From the NCBI GenBank assembly GCA_018064695.1, contig JAGHUU010000046.1, forward strand, positions 1-6,797: a DNA stretch of 6,797 nt. The letters run 5' to 3'. Below are positions 1 to 5,366 of the stretch, piece after piece. The notes below the pieces were generated by a model, which saw only the letters and a list, made by a program, of their open reading frames with translations, made no database searches and was not told the DNA's origin. Numbering within the stretch: position 1 is the stretch's first letter; every line of letters begins with the position of its first letter. This DNA is from Candidatus Blautia equi (GTDB taxonomy: Bacteria > Bacillota > Clostridia > Lachnospirales > Lachnospiraceae). The position numbers were made by a program, and so were the translations under genes.

Positions 1-566
1 ATCAGCATGCCGCATATAGCAAGTGCAGCCCCCGCAAGGATTCCATAAGGGATAACCGGGTACTCTGCCATTCTGATGGCTGCGAATCCGGCAAGTAATC
101 CACCTGCAATACTGGTCAGTGTTACAAACACGATTCTGGAATACTTCACTGCCAGCACACCAATGGCAATTCCCACCAGGATGCAGACAAATAACATGCC
201 ATAAGAATTCGGTCTTAAAAAGTAGATGAGGGACACTGTTCCAATACAGGTTCCTATGGCCCAGATGCCCGCTTTATAGATCATAAAAGCGATAACTCCG
301 AAAAGGATTCCGCATCCTGCCGATCCGAAAATATAATAATTGGGATTCCCTGGGATCAATGCATCCACAAGAAGATATCCAAGACCTGCACCCAGCGCTA
401 TGCCGCCGATCATCATCCAGAATCTCAGCAGACGGTATCCCAGAATGCAGTTCATAAGTCCAAAGAAGATCATCCCCACCAGAATGATGAAAACGATGCT
501 GGAGTCCGGTCCCATCTGCAGAAACTGCCGGGACTTCTCCATGATTTTTTCCAAAAGTTCTCTCAT
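1..566 (-). CDS. TMEM198/TM7S3-like (DUF4203) polytopic membrane protein, 3' end outside window
   Basis: The reading frame starts at ATG 566-564 and stays open to the window edge, giving 188 complete codons with the C-terminus missing. A Shine-Dalgarno AGGAG (572-576) lies 5 nt before the ATG. After a short hydrophilic N-terminus of about 22 residues, the protein is a series of glycine-rich hydrophobic segments. I see about seven, near residues 23-43, 49-69, 78-97, 99-116, 122-139, 144-165 and 172-188. The stretch GYRLLRFWMMIGGIALGAGL (residues 43-62) resembles the start of the DUF4203/TMEM198-like domain. Family function in bacteria is unknown and I assign none. It begins 41 bp after the transglutaminase gene with no hairpin between, so the two are probably one transcript. 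The family call rests on pattern recognition; the membrane topology is the firmer part. Confidence 0.65.
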   Translation of the reverse strand, partial: MRELLEKIMEKSRQFLQMGPDSSIVFIILVGMIFFGLMNCILGYRLLRFWMMIGGIALGAGLGYLLVDALIPGNPNYYIFGSAGCGILFGVIAFMIYKAGIWAIGTCIGTVSLIYFLRPNSYGMLFVCILVGIAIGVLAVKYSRIVFVTLTSIAGGLLAGFAAIRMAEYPVIPYGILAGAALAICGML

Positions 567-607
567 AGGATCTCCTGTTATTATCTTGTTATATGTTTAT
601 ATGTTCA

Positions 608-1840
608 TCAGAAGATGAAATAAATGGTCTTTAATTCCTCCAGCATGCCGTAATGGTATTCCACTGTATGAAGTCCGTGGATACGCATGTAATACTGAGC
701 CGCATCGGATAAGGCATTTCCGCGGATCCACTCATCGCATGCTGCCTCAAAAGCCTCCTGGGAGGAAAATTTAAAGCGAACCACCGCCGCATTGTCGTCC
801 ATTCTCATACAGCAGTAATCATAGATGGTCTGACGGTCATAGTTATCAAAAATACCGTTGTTCAGAACATAAAAGTTTTTATCCTTTGCAGTACATGGCG
901 GCACAATGAATTCATCGGATGGAGTGTAGGTGATCTCATACTCCTCCGGGAACGGGCAGAGGTAATCCATGATGGTGGTCTTATGCTCTGCCAGCGCAGC
1001 GGCATCCCCCTTCAGGAATTCCGGCTGATCGGCATTGGTGGCATCCACATAGTAGAATTCGCCGTCAATGCGCACAATGTTCCATGCATGGCCGTCTGTT
1101 CTTCCAAGTACATCGCCGTCTACATAGAGGCAGTAGATGCCGAGTCTCTCCAGCAGATACTGCATGGCTCTGGCATAGCCTGCGCAGACTGCATTTTTAT
1201 AATAGAAAATACCTGCCACACTCTGGTCATGATCGGAAAAAGCGTAATCCGCATGGTCAATAACGTAAGTGTAGACTGCTCTCACAATGTCATACTCACT
1301 ATAGTCATCGGCAATGCTCCACTTGATATCCCAGTAGGCATCATCCATCGCCTTTTCAATGGCCGCAGACTCCTGGCTGTCATACTCGTAGCCCGGAGAG
1401 AAGGTGCAGTAAGTACTGTCTCCATATGTGGTACGGAAAACTTCTTTTTTATTCTGGATCCAGAACAGCTCCGGATGGTCTTTCATCACTGCGTGATACG
1501 TCTTATCCAGGGAATCGGCCTCGGATAAGGTAACATAAAAGTCGGTCTTCCGCTCCTTCACGCCCTCAATGATCTGTCGGTAAGCGCGCTGCTCATTCTC
1601 ATCCAGCTGGTAATAATAAAACTCAATGTGATCGGCATCCTGCACAGGAAGCTCCTCGTTTCGAAGCTTCTTTACCTCTGTAGGCTCTGTGGAGAAAAGT
1701 CCCGTTACGCCATCCAGAAAAGATGCTATGCCGCCGGGCATATCCCCGATCACTCCTTTTTTGATCAGCGTCTGTCCAATCTGGCTGCCCAGATACAGAA
1801 CAACGATCAGAATACATAAATACCAGATTTTCTTTTTCAT
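608..1840 (-). CDS. Membrane-anchored transglutaminase-like (papain-fold) protein
   Basis: This is a 410-residue protein. Residues 2-4 are lysines, followed by a hydrophobic segment (about 5-20), giving a signal anchor that places the rest outside the membrane. A transglutaminase-core domain follows. The Cys-His-Asp triad is visible as C219 in NAVCAGYA, H251 in TDGHAWN and D266 in YYVDATNAD, in the expected order and spacing. Residues about 60-200 form an upstream helical region common in clostridial proteins of this kind. The last 100 or so residues are a separate uncharacterised domain with a paired C343-C344. Bacterial members are thought to act as proteases or protein-modifying enzymes at the cell surface; the substrate here is unknown. 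I chose ATG 1840-1838 because GGGAG sits 5 nt upstream and the hydrophobic anchor follows at once. A longer start at 1891 overlaps the predicted -10 box. The gene ends in TGATGA and is followed closely by the DUF4203 gene. Confidence 0.85.
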   Translation of the reverse strand: MKKKIWYLCILIVVLYLGSQIGQTLIKKGVIGDMPGGIASFLDGVTGLFSTEPTEVKKLRNEELPVQDADHIEFYYYQLDENEQRAYRQIIEGVKERKTDFYVTLSEADSLDKTYHAVMKDHPELFWIQNKKEVFRTTYGDSTYCTFSPGYEYDSQESAAIEKAMDDAYWDIKWSIADDYSEYDIVRAVYTYVIDHADYAFSDHDQSVAGIFYYKNAVCAGYARAMQYLLERLGIYCLYVDGDVLGRTDGHAWNIVRIDGEFYYVDATNADQPEFLKGDAAALAEHKTTIMDYLCPFPEEYEITYTPSDEFIVPPCTAKDKNFYVLNNGIFDNYDRQTIYDYCCMRMDDNAAVVRFKFSSQEAFEAACDEWIRGNALSDAAQYYMRIHGLHTVEYHYGMLEELKTIYFIF

Positions 1841-1845
1841 AAATA

Positions 1846-1850
1846 CTCCC
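1846..1850 (-). promoter_or_regulatory. Ribosome binding site deciding the transglutaminase start
   Basis: GGGAG on the minus strand lies 5 nt before ATG 1840. No comparable site precedes the in-frame upstream ATG at 1891, so the protein is called as 410 rather than 427 residues. Confidence 0.75.
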
Positions 1851-1882
1851 ACTTTACATAAAACAATAACTAACCCCTCTCT

Positions 1883-1910
1883 ATTATACATAAATCACAA
1901 ACATTTGCAA
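1883..1910 (-). promoter_or_regulatory. Predicted sigma-A promoter of the transglutaminase-DUF4203 unit
   Basis: On the minus strand a perfect -10 TATAAT (1883-1888) is preceded, after 16 nt, by TTGCAA (1905-1910) as -35. Transcription would start near 1876, giving a leader of about 36 nt. TTGCAA is its own reverse complement, and the -35 box is part of a 12-bp sequence that recurs in the promoter of the NlpC/P60 gene. Confidence 0.6.
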
Positions 1911-1925
1911 ACCCGGTAAAAACTG

Positions 1926-1954
1926 TTGCTATTTTTTCTTTCCCGATGTAAACT
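1926..1954 (+). promoter_or_regulatory. Candidate promoter of pduL
   Basis: TTGCTA (1926-1931) and TAAACT (1949-1954) are separated by exactly 17 nt, each matching the sigma-A consensus at four of six positions. A start near 1961 would give a leader of about 40 nt before the pduL ATG. The match is moderate and other placements in this AT-rich stretch are possible. Confidence 0.4.
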
Positions 1955-1983
1955 GGTGCATGTGTCTGTCGGCACAGCCAAAA

Positions 1984-1990
1984 AAGGAGG
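1984..1990 (+). promoter_or_regulatory. Ribosome binding site deciding the pduL start
   Basis: AAGGAGG, the full anti-16S complement, ends 10 nt before ATG 2001. It falls inside the longer open frame that begins with TTG at 1926, and so argues for the shorter 212-residue protein. Confidence 0.85.
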
Positions 1991-2000
1991 AACTATCAGG

Positions 2001-2639
2001 ATGAGTGTTAAAATACCGATCGAGACGTCTGCGCGTCATGTTCATATTTCTAAACAGGATTTTCATTTTTTATTTGGAGAAGATGCCGAGTTACATTATG
2101 TGAAAGAGCTGAGCCAGCCGGGCCAGTACCTCTGCGAGGAGCGTATCACCGTAGTAGGTCCCCGCGGCACCTTTGAAAACATGGCCATTCTTGGACCATT
2201 CAGAAAAGATACCCAGGTAGAGCTCTCTCTCACCGATACCAGAAAGCTGGGAATTCCGGGCATGATCCGTCAGTCCGGTGATATCGAGGGAACACCGGGA
2301 TGCATCCTTCGGGGACCAATGGGCGCGCTTACCATCAGCCGCGGCGTCATCGTTGCAAAGCGTCACATTCATATGACACCTGATGAAGCTCTCACACTTC
2401 GCATTCGTGACAACGATGAAGTGTTTGTCCTTACCAAAAGCTATGGACGTGCCCTCATCTATGCGGATGTAGTTGTGCGTGTCAGCAGAAGCTTCCGCCT
2501 CTCCATGCATGTGGATACCGATGAGGCCAACGCATTCTCAAGCGATGCCGAGCCATACGGCGTAATTGTCAAGCTTTTTGATGACACTTATAATACCGAT
2601 AAGTGGATTGAAGAGGTTCTGGAGGGCATCAACCGATAA
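2001..2639 (+). CDS. pduL: Phosphate propanoyltransferase / phosphotransacetylase, PduL family
   Basis: PduL enzymes move an acyl group between CoA and phosphate (acetyl- or propionyl-CoA to acyl-phosphate) using a metal-bound site unrelated to classical Pta. The 212-residue protein shows both halves of the PTAC fold: SARHVHIS with H13 and H15, then AKRHIHM with H122 and H124, plus E74 in QVELSLTD and H170 in SMHVDTDEANA, matching the known metal-ligand positions. Glycine-rich GDIEGTPGCILRGPMGAL (93-110) is also typical. The N-terminus begins directly at the first barrel strand, so there is no room for the amphipathic peptide that targets microcompartment versions. No shell-protein gene is nearby. 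I infer a soluble cytoplasmic enzyme that supplies acetyl-phosphate to an acetate kinase encoded elsewhere. It has its own promoter and terminator and stands alone on this strand. Substrate preference (C2 versus C3) cannot be read from the sequence. Confidence 0.92.
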   Translation: MSVKIPIETSARHVHISKQDFHFLFGEDAELHYVKELSQPGQYLCEERITVVGPRGTFENMAILGPFRKDTQVELSLTDTRKLGIPGMIRQSGDIEGTPGCILRGPMGALTISRGVIVAKRHIHMTPDEALTLRIRDNDEVFVLTKSYGRALIYADVVVRVSRSFRLSMHVDTDEANAFSSDAEPYGVIVKLFDDTYNTDKWIEEVLEGINR

Positions 2640-2657
2640 AGCAACAGGCAAATAAGA

Positions 2658-2693
2658 AAGAGGGAACAGCAAGCTGTTCCCTCTTATTTTTTT
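2658..2693. terminator. Intrinsic terminator of pduL, probably shared with the convergent NlpC/P60 gene
   Basis: A 12-bp perfect stem (2658-2669 with 2674-2685, core AGAGGGAACAG/CTGTTCCCTCT) closes a 4-nt loop and is followed on the plus strand by A and seven T (2687-2693). It lies 18 nt after the pduL stop. On the minus strand the hairpin starts 13 nt after the NlpC/P60 stop and is followed by an interrupted T-rich run (TCTTATTT), so it probably works both ways, more strongly for pduL. Confidence 0.9.
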
Positions 2694-2698
2694 GATTT

Positions 2699-5134
2699 TT
2701 ATTTCATTTCAAACTCTTCTGCAATCAGGCTTTCATCATCAGCAGAAACTCTGATCTCCTCAGGAATCTCAGGGCCATAGACCTCGCTGACACCCTGTTC
2801 AGGGCCGAAGGTAGGAATGACATCCGGCATCAGCGGTCCTACAAAGAACTCACTGCTGCAGTCTACCACGATCACCGGTTTCTTAGGAGCCTCCGGGAAG
2901 AATGTGATAGGTGCAAGATCCTCTTTCTCCATAAAGTCAAAGCTGAAGGTGATCTCGGTTACAGGAGTGTTGGTTACAAAAGCGATCTCCTCCGCACTTT
3001 CAGGGATGAAATCAGAGGAATCGTACTCTTCTGCCATTTCTGATTCCGCACCGGCTTCTGTATCAGAGCCTTCCTCGTAATCCTTCACGGTATCATCCAC
3101 ATCAATCGTGAGGTTCCAGGATCCCAGATCCTCAAAGATGTAGATCTCATCAAAGAACTCCGAGTCATTGATCTCAGGCTGCTGTTCAGGCTGTTCAGTT
3201 GTCTCTGTCTGCTCGATCTGTTCAGGCTGCTCTGTTGTCTCTGTCTGTTCGATCTGCTCAGGCTGCTCTGTTGTCTCTGTCTGTTCGATTTGCTCAGGCT
3301 GCTCTGTTGTCTCTGTCTGTTCGTTCTGTTCGTTCTGTTCAGGCGCCTCCTGATCCACCGGATTCTGAATCATCGGCTCTTCGGATACATGGATCTCATT
3401 CTCTTTTCTGAGTGCCTCCATCTTCTCCTCTGTTGGGTAGATGGATGGACGGCGGATATAGCGGAAGCCTGCGCCGTAGGCCTCGTCAACTGTTACTGTA
3501 TAATATCTTCCGTTACAGTGAACAACGATCCAGTCTCCATTGTCGGTCTTTCCGCAGAGGATACCAACATGGTTGTTGCTCTCTGCTTCCGGTCCGCGCT
3601 GGAATACAAAATCGCCCGGCTGTGCGTCTTTCTCCTCAATGAAGGAGGAAGCGATCCACTGGCTGCTGGTTCCTACACCAACAATGCCTTCGTATGCGCT
3701 GCTGCGGAAACCATTGATGGCTGCCCAGGTTACAAAACCGCTGCAGTCAAGTCCATACGGACGAATGGTTCCTGTAGAGCTGCTTCCGGCATCTGTGACC
3801 TCGGTGAATGCGCCCCATCTTGGGTCCATACCGATAACGGTGGATTTACCGCCCCAGAAGTACTGTACTTTATCAATGAGGGAATAAGCTGCGGCAATCA
3901 CGTTTACGCGCTCCTCGCTGACCTTCTCGCCAACACTCTGGCGGATAAAGCCTTTTGAAGCGGTAGCGGTTGCACACAGGAGTTTACAGGTAGTTTCCAC
4001 ATATTTGCGGATAAATTTCTGATCCTCCTCGGTGAGCTCGTTTTCCTCAATGTATTTGTCAATGTGATAATTTGCATAGGCTTTCTTATCAGGATCATCT
4101 TTGTCAGAGAGGATCGGATTTAAGTATGCGAAGATCTCTGCCAGCTTTTCCTTGGAGGAAGCCTTGATGTCATAAGAGGTTTTTCCCTCTTTATGTTCTT
4201 CATAGATATAGATTGCCAGAATATCCTGCCAGTTACGAACCAGATATTTATCAGCAGAGGTGGTCACACTGCCCTGCGGGCCGTCGGTGAGATTGTTCTT
4301 CTCGCGGTATTCCCGCTCGATCTCATCCATGACGGAGGCGAACTTCTCTTCAAAGGTGATCTGGTATCTGGTTTTCAGACTTGTATTGTCAAAAGGTGCG
4401 CCCACGTGGAGATTCTTTGGATAGCTCTCCGCTTTCTTAATGCGCTCCTTCTGCTGCTTTTCCTCAGCCAGTCTGCGTTCTGCATCCACCAGTTCCTCGT
4501 AGTTGGTGATTCGGTTCTTGTCGGATCCGCGAAGTTTTTCATACTCGGCTCTGACAGAAACGATCTCCTGTTCCATCTCTACGGTAATCTTTTTCTTATA
4601 TAAAGTATGGATCTTTTTGATAAAACCGGCGATCCACTCTTCTGTCTTTATAGTGTCCACAACAACTTCGGCGTCAGACGTCTCTTCCTCTTCCGGTTCG
4701 GTCTCTGTTTCAGGATCAGAGGACTCTGTATCTTTCTCCGGTTCGGATGGAGTTTCCTCCTGCTCGGTACCGGGTGTTGGTTCCTGCACTGCAGGGGTAT
4801 CCTGCGGTTTTTCCTCCGGTACGGTAACCTCCGGTTCCGGTGTTTCGGTTCCCTGGTTTTCCTCCTGTACAGGCGGCTCCGGCTGCGGAGTTTCTGTCTG
4901 CTGCGGCTGTTCCGGCGTTGGCTCCGGGGCCTGCTCCGGTACCGGGTCAGGTGCCGGTGCTGGCTCGACTGCCGGCGGTGTTGTGATCTGTGGTGTTACC
5001 TCAGGTGCAGGCGTTTCAATGACTTCTGTCTCACTGCCTGTTGGTTCTTCACCAAAAATGAACGCAGAGTTAGACATAAGCATCGAAGCAGCTAACGTAA
5101 TGCACAGATATTTAGTTAAAAGCTTATTCTTCAT
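2699..5134 (-). CDS. Secreted NlpC/P60 family cell-wall hydrolase with acidic repeat regions
   Basis: This is an 811-residue exported protein. Residues 1-28 form a Sec signal peptide (lysines at 3, 5 and 8, then a hydrophobic core, likely cleaved near SNSA). Residues 30-150 are a Pro/Glu/Thr linker with only two lysines and no arginine. About 178-225 is one copy of a helical repeat common in clostridial surface proteins (ITNYEELVDAERRLAEE), probably coiled coil, followed by a helical region up to 400. The NlpC/P60 domain spans about 405-565, with C464 in GLDCSGFV, H522 in NNHVGI and H539 in VVHCNG. Such domains usually cut D-gamma-glutamyl-diaminopimelate bonds in peptidoglycan peptides. Four 12-residue repeats (605-652) and an acidic C-terminal part (653-811) follow; I recognise no domain there. 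No LPXTG, SH3 or other wall-binding motif is visible. AAGGGAG (5146-5152) lies 11 nt before the ATG. The unit appears monocistronic. Confidence 0.85.
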   Translation of the reverse strand: MKNKLLTKYLCITLAASMLMSNSAFIFGEEPTGSETEVIETPAPEVTPQITTPPAVEPAPAPDPVPEQAPEPTPEQPQQTETPQPEPPVQEENQGTETPEPEVTVPEEKPQDTPAVQEPTPGTEQEETPSEPEKDTESSDPETETEPEEEETSDAEVVVDTIKTEEWIAGFIKKIHTLYKKKITVEMEQEIVSVRAEYEKLRGSDKNRITNYEELVDAERRLAEEKQQKERIKKAESYPKNLHVGAPFDNTSLKTRYQITFEEKFASVMDEIEREYREKNNLTDGPQGSVTTSADKYLVRNWQDILAIYIYEEHKEGKTSYDIKASSKEKLAEIFAYLNPILSDKDDPDKKAYANYHIDKYIEENELTEEDQKFIRKYVETTCKLLCATATASKGFIRQSVGEKVSEERVNVIAAAYSLIDKVQYFWGGKSTVIGMDPRWGAFTEVTDAGSSSTGTIRPYGLDCSGFVTWAAINGFRSSAYEGIVGVGTSSQWIASSFIEEKDAQPGDFVFQRGPEAESNNHVGILCGKTDNGDWIVVHCNGRYYTVTVDEAYGAGFRYIRRPSIYPTEEKMEALRKENEIHVSEEPMIQNPVDQEAPEQNEQNEQTETTEQPEQIEQTETTEQPEQIEQTETTEQPEQIEQTETTEQPEQQPEINDSEFFDEIYIFEDLGSWNLTIDVDDTVKDYEEGSDTEAGAESEMAEEYDSSDFIPESAEEIAFVTNTPVTEITFSFDFMEKEDLAPITFFPEAPKKPVIVVDCSSEFFVGPLMPDVIPTFGPEQGVSEVYGPEIPEEIRVSADDESLIAEEFEMK
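3179..3322 (-). repeat. Four tandem 36-bp in-frame repeats (12-residue Glu/Gln/Thr units)
   Basis: The unit EQTETTEQPEQI occurs four times in a row as residues 605-652 of the NlpC/P60 protein, the last ending in Q instead of I. At the DNA level the 36-bp units differ by only a few silent changes, which points to recent tandem duplication. Two 9-bp EQN units (about 3323-3340) precede them in reading direction. The copies are contiguous and in frame, so this is a protein spacer and not an array with unique inserts. Confidence 0.95.
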
Positions 5135-5167
5135 TTAACTGGATGCTCCCTTCAAATGTCTCAGGTA

Positions 5168-5193
5168 TCCTTTTATTTCCCCTCATAAAAGGA
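5168..5193 (-). promoter_or_regulatory. Hairpin in the leader of the NlpC/P60 mRNA
   Basis: A perfect 9-bp inverted repeat (TCCTTTTAT with ATAAAAGGA) encloses an 8-nt loop reading GAGGGGAA on the mRNA. It sits midway in the predicted leader of about 85 nt, roughly 16 nt before the Shine-Dalgarno of the gene. No T run follows, so it is not a plain terminator. It could stabilise the mRNA or modulate translation; no known riboswitch class is recognised. Confidence 0.5.
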
Positions 5194-5225
5194 CACAACC
5201 CTACCAACTTACAATAACTCATGAA

Positions 5226-5254
5226 ATTATAACACATTTGTAAAACAAATGCAA
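5226..5254 (-). promoter_or_regulatory. Predicted sigma-A promoter of the NlpC/P60 gene
   Basis: On the minus strand TTGCAT (5249-5254) and a perfect TATAAT (5226-5231) are 17 nt apart, the ideal spacing. Transcription would start near 5219. The spacer is almost filled by a perfect palindrome (5235-5251), which makes control by a repressor plausible. Confidence 0.7.
5235..5251. promoter_or_regulatory. Operator-like palindrome inside the NlpC/P60 promoter
   Basis: CATTTGT-AAA-ACAAATG is a perfect 7-bp inverted repeat with a 3-nt centre, placed between and partly over the -35 box, exactly where a dimeric repressor would block RNA polymerase. No regulator gene is adjacent, so the cognate protein is unknown. 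AT-rich palindromes of this length can arise by chance; the position is the main argument. Confidence 0.45.
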
Positions 5255-5307
5255 CTAACGACAGTATAGCTCCCTGCATTAACTCTTCTGTAATCAGGAG
5301 TTGACAG

Positions 5308-5342
5308 AAAAGGACTGTTCCGGTGTACAGAACAGTCCTTTT
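5308..5342. terminator. Intrinsic terminator at the end of the ligA-metA unit
   Basis: A perfect 13-bp stem (5308-5320 with 5330-5342, core AAAAGGACTGTTC/GAACAGTCCTTTT) closes a 9-nt loop. On the minus strand it starts 24 nt after the metA stop and its 3' arm ends in TTTT followed by CTGT. The T run is mostly inside the stem, but length and position make it a convincing terminator. It separates metA from the NlpC/P60 promoter downstream. Confidence 0.85.
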
Positions 5343-5366
5343 ATATCTCATATTCCGGGAATATCA

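Noticed and set aside
983..1528. Plus-strand frame of 181 codons opposite the transglutaminase gene
   Set aside because: It is antisense to the catalytic core; the minus-strand product has a full triad and a proper start.
1841..1891. Longer N-terminus of the transglutaminase protein from an ATG at 1891
   Set aside because: The ATG overlaps the predicted -10 region and lacks a ribosome binding site; the next ATG at 1840 has GGGAG 5 nt upstream and is followed directly by the membrane anchor.
1947..1960. Possible catabolite-control (cre) site TGTAAACTGGTGCA upstream of pduL
   Set aside because: It misses three fixed positions of the TGWAANCGNTNWCA consensus, including the central CG, so the match is too weak to call.
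1926..2000. 25-residue N-terminal extension of PduL from a TTG at 1926, which could have been read as a targeting peptide
   Set aside because: AAGGAGG lies within this stretch, 10 nt before ATG 2001; the TTG coincides with the candidate -35 box; the extension is not amphipathic like encapsulation peptides.
2091..2510. Minus-strand frame of 139 codons opposite pduL
   Set aside because: It is a shadow of pduL, with no start signals and no family resemblance.
3179..3322. CRISPR-like spacing of 36-bp repeats
   Set aside because: The units are contiguous with no unique spacers and encode in-frame protein repeats.
3290..3958. Plus-strand frame of 222 codons opposite the NlpC/P60 domain
   Set aside because: It lies antisense to the catalytic domain with its intact motifs and has no ribosome binding site or coherent protein pattern.
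4503..5138. Plus-strand frame of 211 codons rich in Ser, Gly, Val and Cys
   Set aside because: It is the antisense of the Pro/Glu/Thr linker; the biased composition simply mirrors the low-complexity coding sequence on the other strand.
5135..5219. A cyclic-di-AMP (ydaO-type) riboswitch, often found before cell-wall hydrolase genes
   Set aside because: The leader is only about 85 nt and shows none of the conserved purine-rich core of that class.
5187..5351. 5' part of a 75-residue minus-strand frame covering the region between metA and the NlpC/P60 gene (5124-5351)
   Set aside because: It runs through the metA terminator, the palindrome and the promoter, has no ribosome binding site, and resembles no known protein.
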